5,185 nt of DNA from Oscillospiraceae bacterium (GCA_902761265.1 CACWJV010000167.1:1-5185), one strand, 5' to 3'; numbered from the stretch's first letter, positions 1 to 5,048 are shown. Notes: generated from the letters alone by a model not told the origin. Numbers and translations: made by a program.

Positions 1-30
1 TAAAAAAATGGAGCGGATGACGGGGCTCGA
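1..30 (-). repeat. Truncated duplicate of tRNA-Gly 3' end
   Basis: These 30 bases match 130-159 exactly, an offset of 129 bp. The shared block covers, on the minus strand, part of the T-loop and T-stem, the 3' acceptor strand (13-19), discriminator base A (12), the encoded CCA (9-11) and the run of seven T (2-8). The rest of a tRNA does not follow: identity to the intact gene stops at position 31, and the following bases do not form anticodon or D arms. It is therefore a 3' fragment of a tRNA-Gly gene (22 nt of tRNA plus T-run), not a functional tRNA. It may extend further left, because the window edge cuts it. Such a duplicate is what integration or recombination at a tRNA 3' end leaves, or the relic of a tandem tRNA copy. 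The sequence alone does not decide between these. Confidence 0.85.
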
Positions 31-116
31 TTCGCGGCGCGAACTGCGCGCCTTGGTCGGCCGCGGTCGAAACAGTCCACCGGACTGTTTCTCTGTGCCG
101 CGGCTCCTTCGAGCCC
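23..116. repeat. Nested inverted-repeat element beside tRNA-Gly
   Basis: Four inverted pairs are visible. The innermost is a perfect 10-bp stem, GAAACAGTCC (69-78) with GGACTGTTTC (82-91), with a 3-nt loop ACC. Outside it, CCGCGG occurs at 61-66 and 98-103 and can pair. Outside that, GGGCTCGA (23-30) pairs with TCGAGCCC (109-116). A side hairpin GGCGCG (36-41) / CGCGCC (47-52) sits in the left arm, so transcripts could fold into a branched structure. A further AGAAACAG (121-128) could compete for CTGTTTCT (85-92). An open frame runs across it, but I see no credible gene. It could be a REP-like dispersed repeat, a small non-autonomous mobile element, or a processing/termination structure for the tRNA operon. 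Confidence 0.75.
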
Positions 117-129
117 GGATAGAAACAGC

Positions 130-159
130 TAAAAAAATGGAGCGGATGACGGGGCTCGA
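130..159 (-). repeat. Second copy of the 30-bp direct repeat (tRNA-Gly 3' end plus T-run)
   Basis: This is the copy of the 30-bp direct repeat that belongs to the intact tRNA-Gly gene. With the copy at the left window edge it brackets a 99-bp palindrome-rich segment (31-129). The repeat unit is therefore 129 bp. Confidence 0.85.
131..137 (-). terminator. Possible T-run terminator of the tRNA operon
   Basis: Seven consecutive T on the minus strand follow the CCA end of tRNA-Gly directly, and no dedicated GC hairpin precedes them. The folded tRNA itself, or the strong palindrome further downstream (69-91), may assist termination. Assignment as terminator is tentative. Confidence 0.4.
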
Positions 160-213
160 ACCCGCTACCTCCACCTTGGCAAGGTGGCGCTCTACCAGAT
201 GAGCTACATCCGC
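138..213 (-). tRNA. tRNA-Gly (GCC anticodon)
   Basis: This 76-nt minus-strand cloverleaf has acceptor GCGGATG (207-213) pairing with CATCCGC (142-148), D-arm GCTC/GAGC, an anticodon loop that reads TTGCCAA with anticodon GCC, and T-loop TTCGAGC. The discriminator base is A and CCA is encoded at 138-140. It is the last gene of the Asp-Phe-Gly operon and reads the glycine codons GGC and GGT. Its 3' end is duplicated at the left window edge. Apparent protein frames over this locus, such as one reading GLEPATSTL, are the usual artefact of translating the antisense of a tRNA. Confidence 0.97.
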
Positions 214-216
214 ACG

Positions 217-292
<76 letters not shown>

Positions 293-297
293 AAAAA

Positions 298-374
298 TGG
301 CGACCCGGAACGGGCTCGAACCGTCGACCTCTAGCGTGACAGGCTAGCGTTCTAACCAACTGAACTACCGGGCC
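298..374 (-). tRNA. tRNA-Asp (GTC anticodon)
   Basis: This 77-nt minus-strand cloverleaf has acceptor GGCCCGG (368-374) pairing with CCGGGTC (302-308, one G-T wobble) and anticodon stem CTAGC/GCTAG closing the loop CTGTCAC, giving anticodon GTC. The discriminator is G, as expected for tRNA-Asp, and CCA is encoded at 298-300. It is the first gene of the tRNA operon and lies about 38 bp from the -10 box. Confidence 0.97.
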
Positions 375-411
375 ACTTGACACTGCATGTTTGCCTCGCA
401 GCGACTTGTAT

Positions 412-440
412 ACTATACCAAACAAAACCGCGTTTGTCAA
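412..440 (-). promoter_or_regulatory. Sigma-A promoter of the tRNA Asp-Phe-Gly operon
   Basis: On the minus strand, -35 TTGACA (435-440), a 17-bp spacer and -10 TATAGT (412-417) lie upstream of tRNA-Asp. Spacing is ideal and there is only one mismatch to consensus, as expected for a strong stable-RNA promoter. The leader between the predicted start and the tRNA is roughly 30 nt. Confidence 0.9.
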
Positions 441-478
441 TGACCTTTTGAAAAAAAGTTGAAAAAATTTCTCTTTTC

Positions 479-634
479 TCAAAACAGCGGCCAGTCGGGC
501 AGTCCCGTCTGTGCATCGGGGACTTTCAGTTCCTCGTCGTCGGGCTCATCGGTGCCGCGCGGCAAAAAGCGGGAAATGTAGCGCATGATGAAAATCATAA
601 ACAGCAAAAGCGAACGCATAGAACCAAGGGACAT
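479..634 (-). CDS. Small protein with hydrophobic N-terminus, 51 aa, function unknown
   Basis: This short minus-strand gene starts at ATG 632-634 and ends with TGA 479-481. The start is well supported: AGGAGG (644-649) lies 9 nt upstream. The protein begins MSLGSMRSLLLFMIFIMRY, a hydrophobic stretch of about 10 residues (8-17) broken by Arg/Tyr. A basic patch follows (R18-R26), then an acidic segment (about residues 28-36, TDEPDDEEL) and a C-terminus rich in proline and tryptophan ending PDWPLF. The hydrophobic segment is short for a classical membrane span, so it may be a peripheral or marginal membrane protein. It has its own candidate promoter at 679-710, and the tRNA operon promoter starts just downstream. 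I recognise no family. The strong ribosome binding site and promoter-like upstream region argue that it is real, but only conservation would prove it. Confidence 0.65.
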   Translation of the reverse strand: MSLGSMRSLLLFMIFIMRYISRFLPRGTDEPDDEELKVPDAQTGLPDWPLF

Positions 635-678
635 TGACGATCGCCTCCTAACAAAAGAATCTTTCTGAATATAAAAAA

Positions 679-710
679 ACTATACAACAGGACCTTTCGT
701 TCTTTGTCAA
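679..710 (-). promoter_or_regulatory. Candidate promoter of the 51-aa small gene
   Basis: On the minus strand a perfect -35 TTGACA (705-710) is followed by TTGTAT at 17-bp spacing (682-687) and by a better hexamer TATAGT (679-684) at a long 20-bp spacing. The -35 is convincing, but which -10 is used is uncertain. Confidence 0.55.
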
Positions 711-768
711 AAAAACGTAAACATTTCATTAACAAACGATTCAGAATCATAAAAAAGGTTTTTTGCAA

Positions 769-803
769 GAAAAAGGGCAGACAGAATCGAACGCCTGTCT
801 GCC
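769..803 (-). terminator. Rho-independent terminator after upp
   Basis: On the minus strand, 11 bases after the upp stop codon, a perfect 9-bp stem GGCAGACAG (803-795) / CTGTCTGCC (784-776) with a 10-nt loop is followed by CTTTTTC. It has the classic stem plus U-tract form. It isolates upp from the small gene downstream. Confidence 0.85.
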
Positions 804-814
804 GAAAGAAAGCT

Positions 815-1447
815 TTATTTCGTGCCGAAGATCCGGTCGCCCGCGTCGCCGAGACCGGGGACGATGTAGCATTTGTCGTTCAGCTTTTCGTCCTGTGCCG
901 CGCAATAGATATGCACGTCCGGGTGCGCCTTTGACAGCGCCGCAATGCCTTCCGGCGCAGCGATCAGGCAAAGGAAGCGGATGCTCTTGGGATGGCGCTG
1001 CTTGATCTGAGAGATCGCGTCGATGCCCGAGCCGCCGGTTGCCAGCATCGGATCCACCACGAACACGTCGCGCTTTTCGATATCCTTGGGCAGCTTGCAA
1101 AAATACTCCACCGGCTGCATCGTCGTTTCGTCGCGGTACAGACCGATGTGGCCCACACGCGCCGACGGCACCATGCGCAGCATGCCGTCCACCATGCCGA
1201 GACCAGCGCGCAGAATCGGGACCACGGCGAGCTTTTTGCCGGCGAGCTGTTTGACGGTCGTTTTGCAGATCGGCGTTTCAATCTCAACGTCCTGCAGCGG
1301 CAGATCGCGGGTGGCCTCATAGCACATGAGCATGGCGATCTCGCTGACCAGTTCGCGGAAATCCTTGGAGCTGGTGCGTTTGTCGCGCAAAATGGAAAGC
1401 TTGTGCTGAATCAGCGGATGGTCGAAAATAGTCACGTTGTTATTCAT
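815..1447 (-). CDS. upp: Uracil phosphoribosyltransferase
   Basis: The gene encodes 210 residues, the usual length for bacterial UPRT. The enzyme converts uracil and PRPP to UMP and pyrophosphate in the cytoplasm, the main step of uracil salvage. The type I PRTase PRPP-binding loop VDPMLATGGS is at residues 131-140, the PILRAGLGM segment at 77-85, and the C-terminal uracil-binding signature YIVPGLGDAGDR at 194-205. The N-terminal FDHPLIQHKLSILRD is also typical of the family. The ATG at 1445-1447 is preceded by AAAGGA with 9-nt spacing. The gene is monocistronic: it has its own consensus promoter (1480-1508) and a strong downstream hairpin terminator. No truncation and no missing catalytic motif is seen. 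No PyrR-type attenuator is visible in the short leader. Confidence 0.97.
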   Translation of the reverse strand: MNNNVTIFDHPLIQHKLSILRDKRTSSKDFRELVSEIAMLMCYEATRDLPLQDVEIETPICKTTVKQLAGKKLAVVPILRAGLGMVDGMLRMVPSARVGHIGLYRDETTMQPVEYFCKLPKDIEKRDVFVVDPMLATGGSGIDAISQIKQRHPKSIRFLCLIAAPEGIAALSKAHPDVHIYCAAQDEKLNDKCYIVPGLGDAGDRIFGTK

Positions 1448-1479
1448 GATTCAAAGTCCTTTCTTTGCTCGTTGGTAAG

Positions 1480-1508
1480 ATTATACACCTGTTTTTCCGG
1501 GGTGTCAA
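1480..1508 (-). promoter_or_regulatory. Consensus sigma-A promoter of upp
   Basis: On the minus strand a perfect -35 TTGACA (1503-1508), a 17-bp spacer and a perfect -10 TATAAT (1480-1485) lie about 35-60 bp upstream of the upp ATG. The -35 hexamer contains the TGA stop codon (1505-1507) of the gene upstream, so the two units abut without any spare sequence. Confidence 0.92.
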
Positions 1509-2383
1509 TATTTGATGCAGATGGGCACAGTGCCGTCGGACAGATACTCTTTGCCGTCAAAATCGCGCGCACACTTGATGATATAGTACGCCTTTTTGAG
1601 CTTTGCCGGCGCTTTGTCGGTCAGCTTGAGATCAAGTCCGCTTTTGCTGCGGAAAACCTCGGTATAGGGGCCGTCCGGCGTTTCCGCGCGAAACAGCACA
1701 TAGCGGTCGATCGACGCTGTGATGCGCACAAAGAAGGTGATGCTTCTGCCCGGGGCACGTTTCTTTTGCAGCACTTCGGTTTCGTCCAAATTGACGACCA
1801 TGATCTCGTTGCCCTTCTGGCTGAAGATCAGCTCGTCGTCCTCCGCCTTGCGAAACGACTGGACGGAGTAAAAATAGATCTGGCCGGACACAAGCGTGTC
1901 GTCGCGAAACGAGAGTGTTTGCCCCTCCAGATAGGCCAGCGGCAGCGGCAGATCCACCATGGACAGCCGCCGGTTGACCCGGTAGCCGTCGGCACAGTCA
2001 AACTTTTCCCACCGCAGCTCGGCCACGCCGAAGCACGGATGCTCGGCGCTTTGGAGACGGATGGTGTGCAGATCCGCCAGCGTCACGTTTTGCGTGGTGC
2101 TGCGGCGGGTCATGGCTGTACCGTCTTTTTTGATGCGTTTGCTCGTGATGCGGTAGGTATAGACGTGGGCGGTCTCCACCTTGTCGTCCACATATTCGAA
2201 CACGTCGTTTGGCAGTGTGGCCAGCTTTTCAAAGCCGCCTGTGGCGCGGTTGAGCTTTTCAACGATATACTGCTGTGCGCCCGGTGTTTCGCGCCAGGCG
2301 AGCGCAATGTGGTGATCCTCGTTTTCCAAAAGCCGGATCAGTTCGGGTTTTCCCTTGATACGGTCGGTCAGTTCAATGGACAA
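1505..2383 (-). CDS. Fibronectin type III-like repeat protein without signal peptide, function unknown
   Basis: The gene encodes 292 residues. I recognise no named family, but three repeats share a beta-sandwich pattern resembling FN3 domains: about 25-85 (IALAW, QYIVEK, then VYTYRITS), 119-178 (AELRW, GYRVNRR, then IYFYSVQSF) and 213-273 (SITFFVRI, RYVLFRA, then AYYIIKCA). Each has an early strand ending in Trp or an equivalent residue, a central Tyr-X-Val/Leu strand, and a late Tyr-rich strand. There is no signal peptide, transmembrane segment or wall-anchor motif, so it is predicted cytoplasmic, which is unusual for FN3 modules. The TTG start (2381-2383) is set by AGGAGG 7 nt upstream, which overlaps the nagB stop codon. 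With only 12 bp between the genes, it is almost certainly co-transcribed and perhaps translationally coupled to nagB. A link to amino-sugar metabolism is inference from position only. Confidence 0.85.
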   Translation of the reverse strand: MSIELTDRIKGKPELIRLLENEDHHIALAWRETPGAQQYIVEKLNRATGGFEKLATLPNDVFEYVDDKVETAHVYTYRITSKRIKKDGTAMTRRSTTQNVTLADLHTIRLQSAEHPCFGVAELRWEKFDCADGYRVNRRLSMVDLPLPLAYLEGQTLSFRDDTLVSGQIYFYSVQSFRKAEDDELIFSQKGNEIMVVNLDETEVLQKKRAPGRSITFFVRITASIDRYVLFRAETPDGPYTEVFRSKSGLDLKLTDKAPAKLKKAYYIIKCARDFDGKEYLSDGTVPICIKY

Positions 2384-2389
2384 TTCGTT

Positions 2390-2397
2390 CCCTCCTT
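2390..2397 (-). promoter_or_regulatory. RBS deciding the TTG start of the FN3-like gene
   Basis: On the minus strand the sequence AAGGAGGG overlaps the nagB TAA stop (2396-2398). AGGAGG (2391-2396) lies 7 nt before the TTG codon. No ATG or GTG lies nearby in frame, so the TTG is the start. The overlap of stop and RBS favours translational coupling. Confidence 0.8.
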
Positions 2398-3118
2398 ACA
2401 GCAAGCGTGCGCTGTCGCGGTCCAAAAAGACGGTGACGTCCGGGTGCGTTTGCAGCACCGACGCCGGACAATGCGGCGTCACTTCGCCTTTTGCCATCGC
2501 CTTGATCGCGTTTGCCTTGCTCTCGCCGGTGGCGATCAGCAGTATTTTTTTGGCCGCCATAATATCGCCGATCCCCATCGTCAGCGCATAGCGCGGCGGT
2601 GTGCCGTTTTCAAAAAAGCGGGCGTTCGCTTCCAATGTGCTTGGCGCCAGCTCCACCATGAACGGGCCGTCGCTGAACCGGTCGCTCGGCTCGTTAAATC
2701 CGATATGGCCGTTGCGGCCGATGCCGAGCAACTGGATATCGATGCCGCCGCAGCGTTCGATTTCGGCGCGGTAGGCGCGGCAAACGCTTTCGTGCTCCGC
2801 CGTGTCAGCGGTCAAAAAGTGGACGCGACGATAGTCAAAGCCGGCCTTTTCGAACAACTGCTCGCGCATAAACGAAAAATAGCTGTGCGGATCGCTTTGC
2901 GGCAACCCGCAGTATTCGTCAAGATTGAATGTGGTCACCCCGGAAAAATCAACGCCTTCGTTTTCGTGCGCCTCAATCAGCTTTTGATAGGTTTCCACGG
3001 GTGAACTGCCGGTTGCAAAGCCCAAAACGCTTTGCGGCTTTTCGCGGACCTGACGGAGCAGGATCTCACTCACGGCAGACGCGATCTGCTGCGTGGTGTC
3101 AAAGATACGGATCTGCAA
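2396..3118 (-). CDS. nagB: Glucosamine-6-phosphate deaminase
   Basis: The gene encodes 240 residues, the length of the short Bacillus-type NagB. The enzyme converts glucosamine-6-phosphate to fructose-6-phosphate and ammonia in the cytoplasm, feeding amino sugars into glycolysis. Visible motifs are the phosphate-binding GFATGSSP (33-40), FNLDEYCG (64-71) with the proton-abstracting Asp67, and LGIGRNGHIGFNEP (131-144) with Asn136, His138 and Glu143 at the ring-opening positions. Asn at 136, where E. coli has Asp141, is common in the Bacillus-type subgroup. The allosteric C-terminal extension of E. coli NagB is absent. The start is TTG (3116-3118) with AAGGAG 9 nt upstream, and a good promoter lies at 3153-3181. 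It heads a two-gene unit with the FN3-like gene. No nagA or nagR homologue is in the window, so the rest of the pathway must lie elsewhere. Confidence 0.96.
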   Translation of the reverse strand: MQIRIFDTTQQIASAVSEILLRQVREKPQSVLGFATGSSPVETYQKLIEAHENEGVDFSGVTTFNLDEYCGLPQSDPHSYFSFMREQLFEKAGFDYRRVHFLTADTAEHESVCRAYRAEIERCGGIDIQLLGIGRNGHIGFNEPSDRFSDGPFMVELAPSTLEANARFFENGTPPRYALTMGIGDIMAAKKILLIATGESKANAIKAMAKGEVTPHCPASVLQTHPDVTVFLDRDSARLL

Positions 3119-3127
3119 TTTTTACGT

Positions 3128-3133
3128 CTCCTT
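3128..3133 (-). promoter_or_regulatory. RBS deciding the TTG start of nagB
   Basis: AAGGAG on the minus strand lies 9 nt before the TTG codon (3116-3118) that starts MQIRIFD, where family alignment expects the N-terminus. No in-frame ATG is better placed. Confidence 0.8.
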
Positions 3134-3152
3134 CACTGGTTCTATCGTTTTT

Positions 3153-3181
3153 ATCATACCACAGTTTTTCCGCTTTGACAA
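3153..3181 (-). promoter_or_regulatory. Sigma-A promoter of nagB
   Basis: On the minus strand, -35 TTGTCA (3176-3181), a 17-bp spacer and -10 TATGAT (3153-3158) differ from consensus by one base in each hexamer. The predicted leader is under 35 nt. I see no clear operator or cre palindrome. Confidence 0.85.
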
Positions 3182-3217
3182 ATATTTTTTGAAAGTATTT
3201 CTATTTTTTTCGCGTTG

Positions 3218-3226
3218 TGCTATAAT
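3218..3226 (+). promoter_or_regulatory. Extended -10 promoter of the PHP phosphatase gene
   Basis: A perfect TATAAT (3221-3226) is preceded by TGC, the TGn extended -10 element. The -35 position at 17-bp spacing (3198-3203, TTTCTA) matches consensus poorly, so recognition likely depends on the extended -10. The promoter diverges from that of nagB. Confidence 0.8.
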
Positions 3227-3248
3227 ACGGGGCAGGGAGGCGGTCCGC

Positions 3249-4031
3249 ATGACCAAAAATTACCATACCCACACGGCGCGCTGTTTCCATGCAAAAGGCG
3301 CGGACGCCGATTATGCCGCTGCTGCCGCGCAAAGCAGTTTTTCCGTGATCGGCTTTTCGGATCACACGCCGTGGCCGTTTCGAACCTATGTCTCCGGCAT
3401 GCGTATGCCGGCGTCGGCGCTTGCGGACTATGCCGAAAGCGTGCAGGCAGTCCGCGCGCAATACAAAGGCAGACTCGAAATTCTGCTTGGCCTCGAATGC
3501 GAATACTTTCCGCAATATCTGCCCTGGCTGTGCGCGATGGCGGAAAAGCATGCGCTGCAGTACGTGATCCTCGGCCACCACTTTTGCGGCGACGAGCCCG
3601 GCGGCGTCTATAACGGCAGTCTGACGACCGCCGAGGGTGTGCTGCGGTATCAAAAGGACGTATGCGACGCGATGAAAACGGGTCTGTTTTCCTATGTGGC
3701 GCACCCGGATCTTTATATGCGCGGCTACCCGGTGTTCGACGACGTATGCGAACAGGCGGCGCGTGCGATCATTGAGACGGCGATGGAGACGCAAACGCCG
3801 CTCGAATATAATCTGCTCGGTTTGCAGCACAGCAAAGCCGACGGCAAAACAGGCTATCCGTACCCGCAGTTTTGGGATCTTGTGGCCCAATACAAAGCGA
3901 CTGCGATTATCGGCATCGACGCCCACACGCCCGACGCCTACTGTGATCAAGCGACAATCGAAGCGGCCCAAACGTTTTTGCGGGAAAAGAGAATTCCGGT
4001 CACGGACCGGATCCGATTGCTGACGGACTGA
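3249..4031 (+). CDS. PHP-family phosphatase, HisJ-type histidinol-phosphatase
   Basis: The gene encodes 260 residues, close to the usual length of HisJ-type histidinol-phosphatases (EC 3.1.3.15), which release phosphate from histidinol phosphate in the penultimate step of histidine synthesis. The PHP metal-binding residues are in order: NYHTHT (His6, His8), FSDH (Asp38, His39), GLECEY (Glu83), GHH (His110, His111), AHPD (His152) and GIDAH (Asp224, His226), a complete trinuclear site. The ATG at 3249 is chosen because AGGGAGG (3234-3240) lies 8 nt upstream and the promoter -10 lies at 3221; the frame stays open further upstream but only through promoter sequence. No other his genes are nearby. 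The PHP fold is confident, histidinol phosphate as substrate is likely, and another phosphoester is possible. Confidence 0.93.
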   Translation: MTKNYHTHTARCFHAKGADADYAAAAAQSSFSVIGFSDHTPWPFRTYVSGMRMPASALADYAESVQAVRAQYKGRLEILLGLECEYFPQYLPWLCAMAEKHALQYVILGHHFCGDEPGGVYNGSLTTAEGVLRYQKDVCDAMKTGLFSYVAHPDLYMRGYPVFDDVCEQAARAIIETAMETQTPLEYNLLGLQHSKADGKTGYPYPQFWDLVAQYKATAIIGIDAHTPDAYCDQATIEAAQTFLREKRIPVTDRIRLLTD

Positions 4032-4044
4032 ACGATAACAGATG

Positions 4045-4084
4045 AAAAGCCACCGGACGGTTTGAAACGCCCGATGGCTTTTTT
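4045..4084 (+). terminator. Terminator between convergent genes, possibly bidirectional
   Basis: The inverted repeat AAAAGCCACCGG (4045-4056) / CCGATGGCTTTT (4071-4082) gives 11 of 12 pairs on the plus strand, with one C-A mismatch. On the minus strand that position becomes a G-T wobble, so the hairpin is complete. The plus strand has a run of six T (4079-4084), a good terminator for the PHP gene 13 bp after its stop. The minus-strand T-run is only four, so termination of the hydrolase transcript would be weaker. Confidence 0.88.
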
Positions 4085-4104
4085 AGTTTTAACAACACGG
4101 CAAA

Positions 4105-4953
4105 TCACGCGGCGCGCGCCGGCATGCGGAACATGCGGCCAAAGAATTCACCGAAGCGCGAGAACCACGCGCCGATAGCGGCGTAATCGAGGCTCAGCTC
4201 GTTGATACCCTTGGTCACGATCACCGGGTCGGTGCGCGTGCCGAGGCCGAGATCACGGAGATTTTGCAAAATCACCTTTGCAATCTTTTCGTTGCCCTTG
4301 ACGTTGGGATGAATCGTGTCAATGGCAATATAGGTCGGATCAGAGCCGAACGCGCCGGCGATATCCACGATTTCAAACGCGCCGGGGTGCTCGCGCAGAT
4401 AGTCATAGATCATGTCATTGACCCGATTGGTGGCCTGCTTGACCTGCAGGCGCAGAATCTTGCCGGGGTTATACAGCGTTTGCATGAGAATTACGGCATG
4501 AGGGTTGTAGGACTTGATCTTTTCCATGATGCCGGCAAAGTTGCGGCGCATGTTGTTCGCAATGGAGTTGATGCGCGAGAACTGCTGAAATGTGACTTCA
4601 AACACCAGTCCCACGGGGTTGCTCTGGAAAAAGTCGTTGCCGCCGATGGAAATGCTGATGATATCGGCGCGCCGGACGGCGTCCTTGACATCACCGCGGT
4701 CCAGCCGCGAAAGCAGATCGGACGTGCGGTGGCCGTTTTGACCGAAGTTCTGATAGGTGTAGCCGTTGGTGTTGGCAACGATGCGGCCGTAGCAGGCCTT
4801 GTCGCCGTTGCGGATGCCGGAGCCGGCGGCAATGGAATCACCGAGTACCACATAGTGCAGCGGGTCGTTGGCGGCCATTGCGGCGGGCGCAAAGCACGAG
4901 AGCACCAGCAGCAGAGAAAGCAAAAACGCAAGCGCATGACGAACGGGTTTCAT
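4105..4953 (-). CDS. Secreted SGNH/GDSL-family hydrolase
   Basis: The gene encodes 282 residues. An N-terminal signal peptide (basic MKPVRH, hydrophobic core 7-22, likely cleavage after AMA27) sends it outside the membrane. SGNH blocks are block I VLGDSIAAG with nucleophile Ser40, block II around the NGHRTSD segment (73-79), block III SIGGND (102-107) with oxyanion Asn106, and block V DTIHPN with Asp212 and His215. These support an esterase/lipase-type serine hydrolase; the substrate (lipid, acylated polysaccharide or peptidoglycan) is not readable. The VLSC at 17-20 is a poor lipobox, so a lipoprotein is less likely. After the catalytic domain comes a C-terminal tail (258-282) rich in Phe, Trp and Arg that looks amphipathic. 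The ATG at 4951-4953 has AAGGAG 8 nt upstream and its own promoter at 4985-5013. It converges on the PHP gene across the terminator. Confidence 0.92.
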   Translation of the reverse strand: MKPVRHALAFLLSLLLVLSCFAPAAMAANDPLHYVVLGDSIAAGSGIRNGDKACYGRIVANTNGYTYQNFGQNGHRTSDLLSRLDRGDVKDAVRRADIISISIGGNDFFQSNPVGLVFEVTFQQFSRINSIANNMRRNFAGIMEKIKSYNPHAVILMQTLYNPGKILRLQVKQATNRVNDMIYDYLREHPGAFEIVDIAGAFGSDPTYIAIDTIHPNVKGNEKIAKVILQNLRDLGLGTRTDPVIVTKGINELSLDYAAIGAWFSRFGEFFGRMFRMPARAA

Positions 4954-4984
4954 AGGGATCTCTCCTTTTTGAATTGTTAAGATT

Positions 4985-5013
4985 ATTTTAAACTTTTATG
5001 AACCGTTTGTCAA
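4985..5013 (-). promoter_or_regulatory. Sigma-A promoter of the SGNH hydrolase gene
   Basis: On the minus strand, -35 TTGACA (5008-5013), a 17-bp spacer and -10 TAAAAT (4985-4990, one mismatch) lie about 30-60 bp upstream of the ATG. It lies in the gap after the AzlD-like gene, so the hydrolase can be transcribed independently. No clear terminator precedes it, so some read-through from upstream is possible. Confidence 0.88.
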
Positions 5014-5048
5014 CGCCTGCGCGTGTCTTTCTGTATTTTTTCATTGAA

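Noticed and set aside
8..202. A 64-codon open frame over the palindrome element and tRNA-Gly
   Set aside because: Its C-terminal half is the antisense of a tRNA gene, a well-known false protein, and its N-terminal half repeats the same artefact from the truncated copy.
1485..1505. ACACC/GGTGT inverted repeat around the upp promoter spacer as a possible operator
   Set aside because: The arms are only 5 bp and the loop is long, so this is easily chance; no known regulator site is recognised.
992..3004. A 670-codon open frame on the plus strand antisense to upp, the FN3-like gene and nagB
   Set aside because: All three minus-strand genes happen to lie in the same frame. The in-phase antisense frame is closed only by the sense codons TTA, CTA and TCA, which are rare here. 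The translation has no recognisable domain and no RBS, and the sense genes are certain.
3160..3182. A cre-like site (catabolite repression) at the nagB -35 region
   Set aside because: The CAAAGCGGAAAA stretch has about four mismatches to the cre consensus and lacks its dyad symmetry.
3093..3248. N-terminal extension of the PHP phosphatase to an upstream ATG
   Set aside because: The extension would overlap the nagB start and lies upstream of the predicted transcription start. The ATG at 3249 has a good RBS and gives the family length.
3201..3971. A 256-codon minus-strand frame opposite the PHP phosphatase
   Set aside because: It is a shadow of a gene with complete PHP metal-binding motifs, and its own translation shows no domain.
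4264..4980. A 238-codon plus-strand frame opposite the SGNH hydrolase
   Set aside because: It is antisense to a gene with clear signal peptide and catalytic blocks, and it has no start signals of its own.
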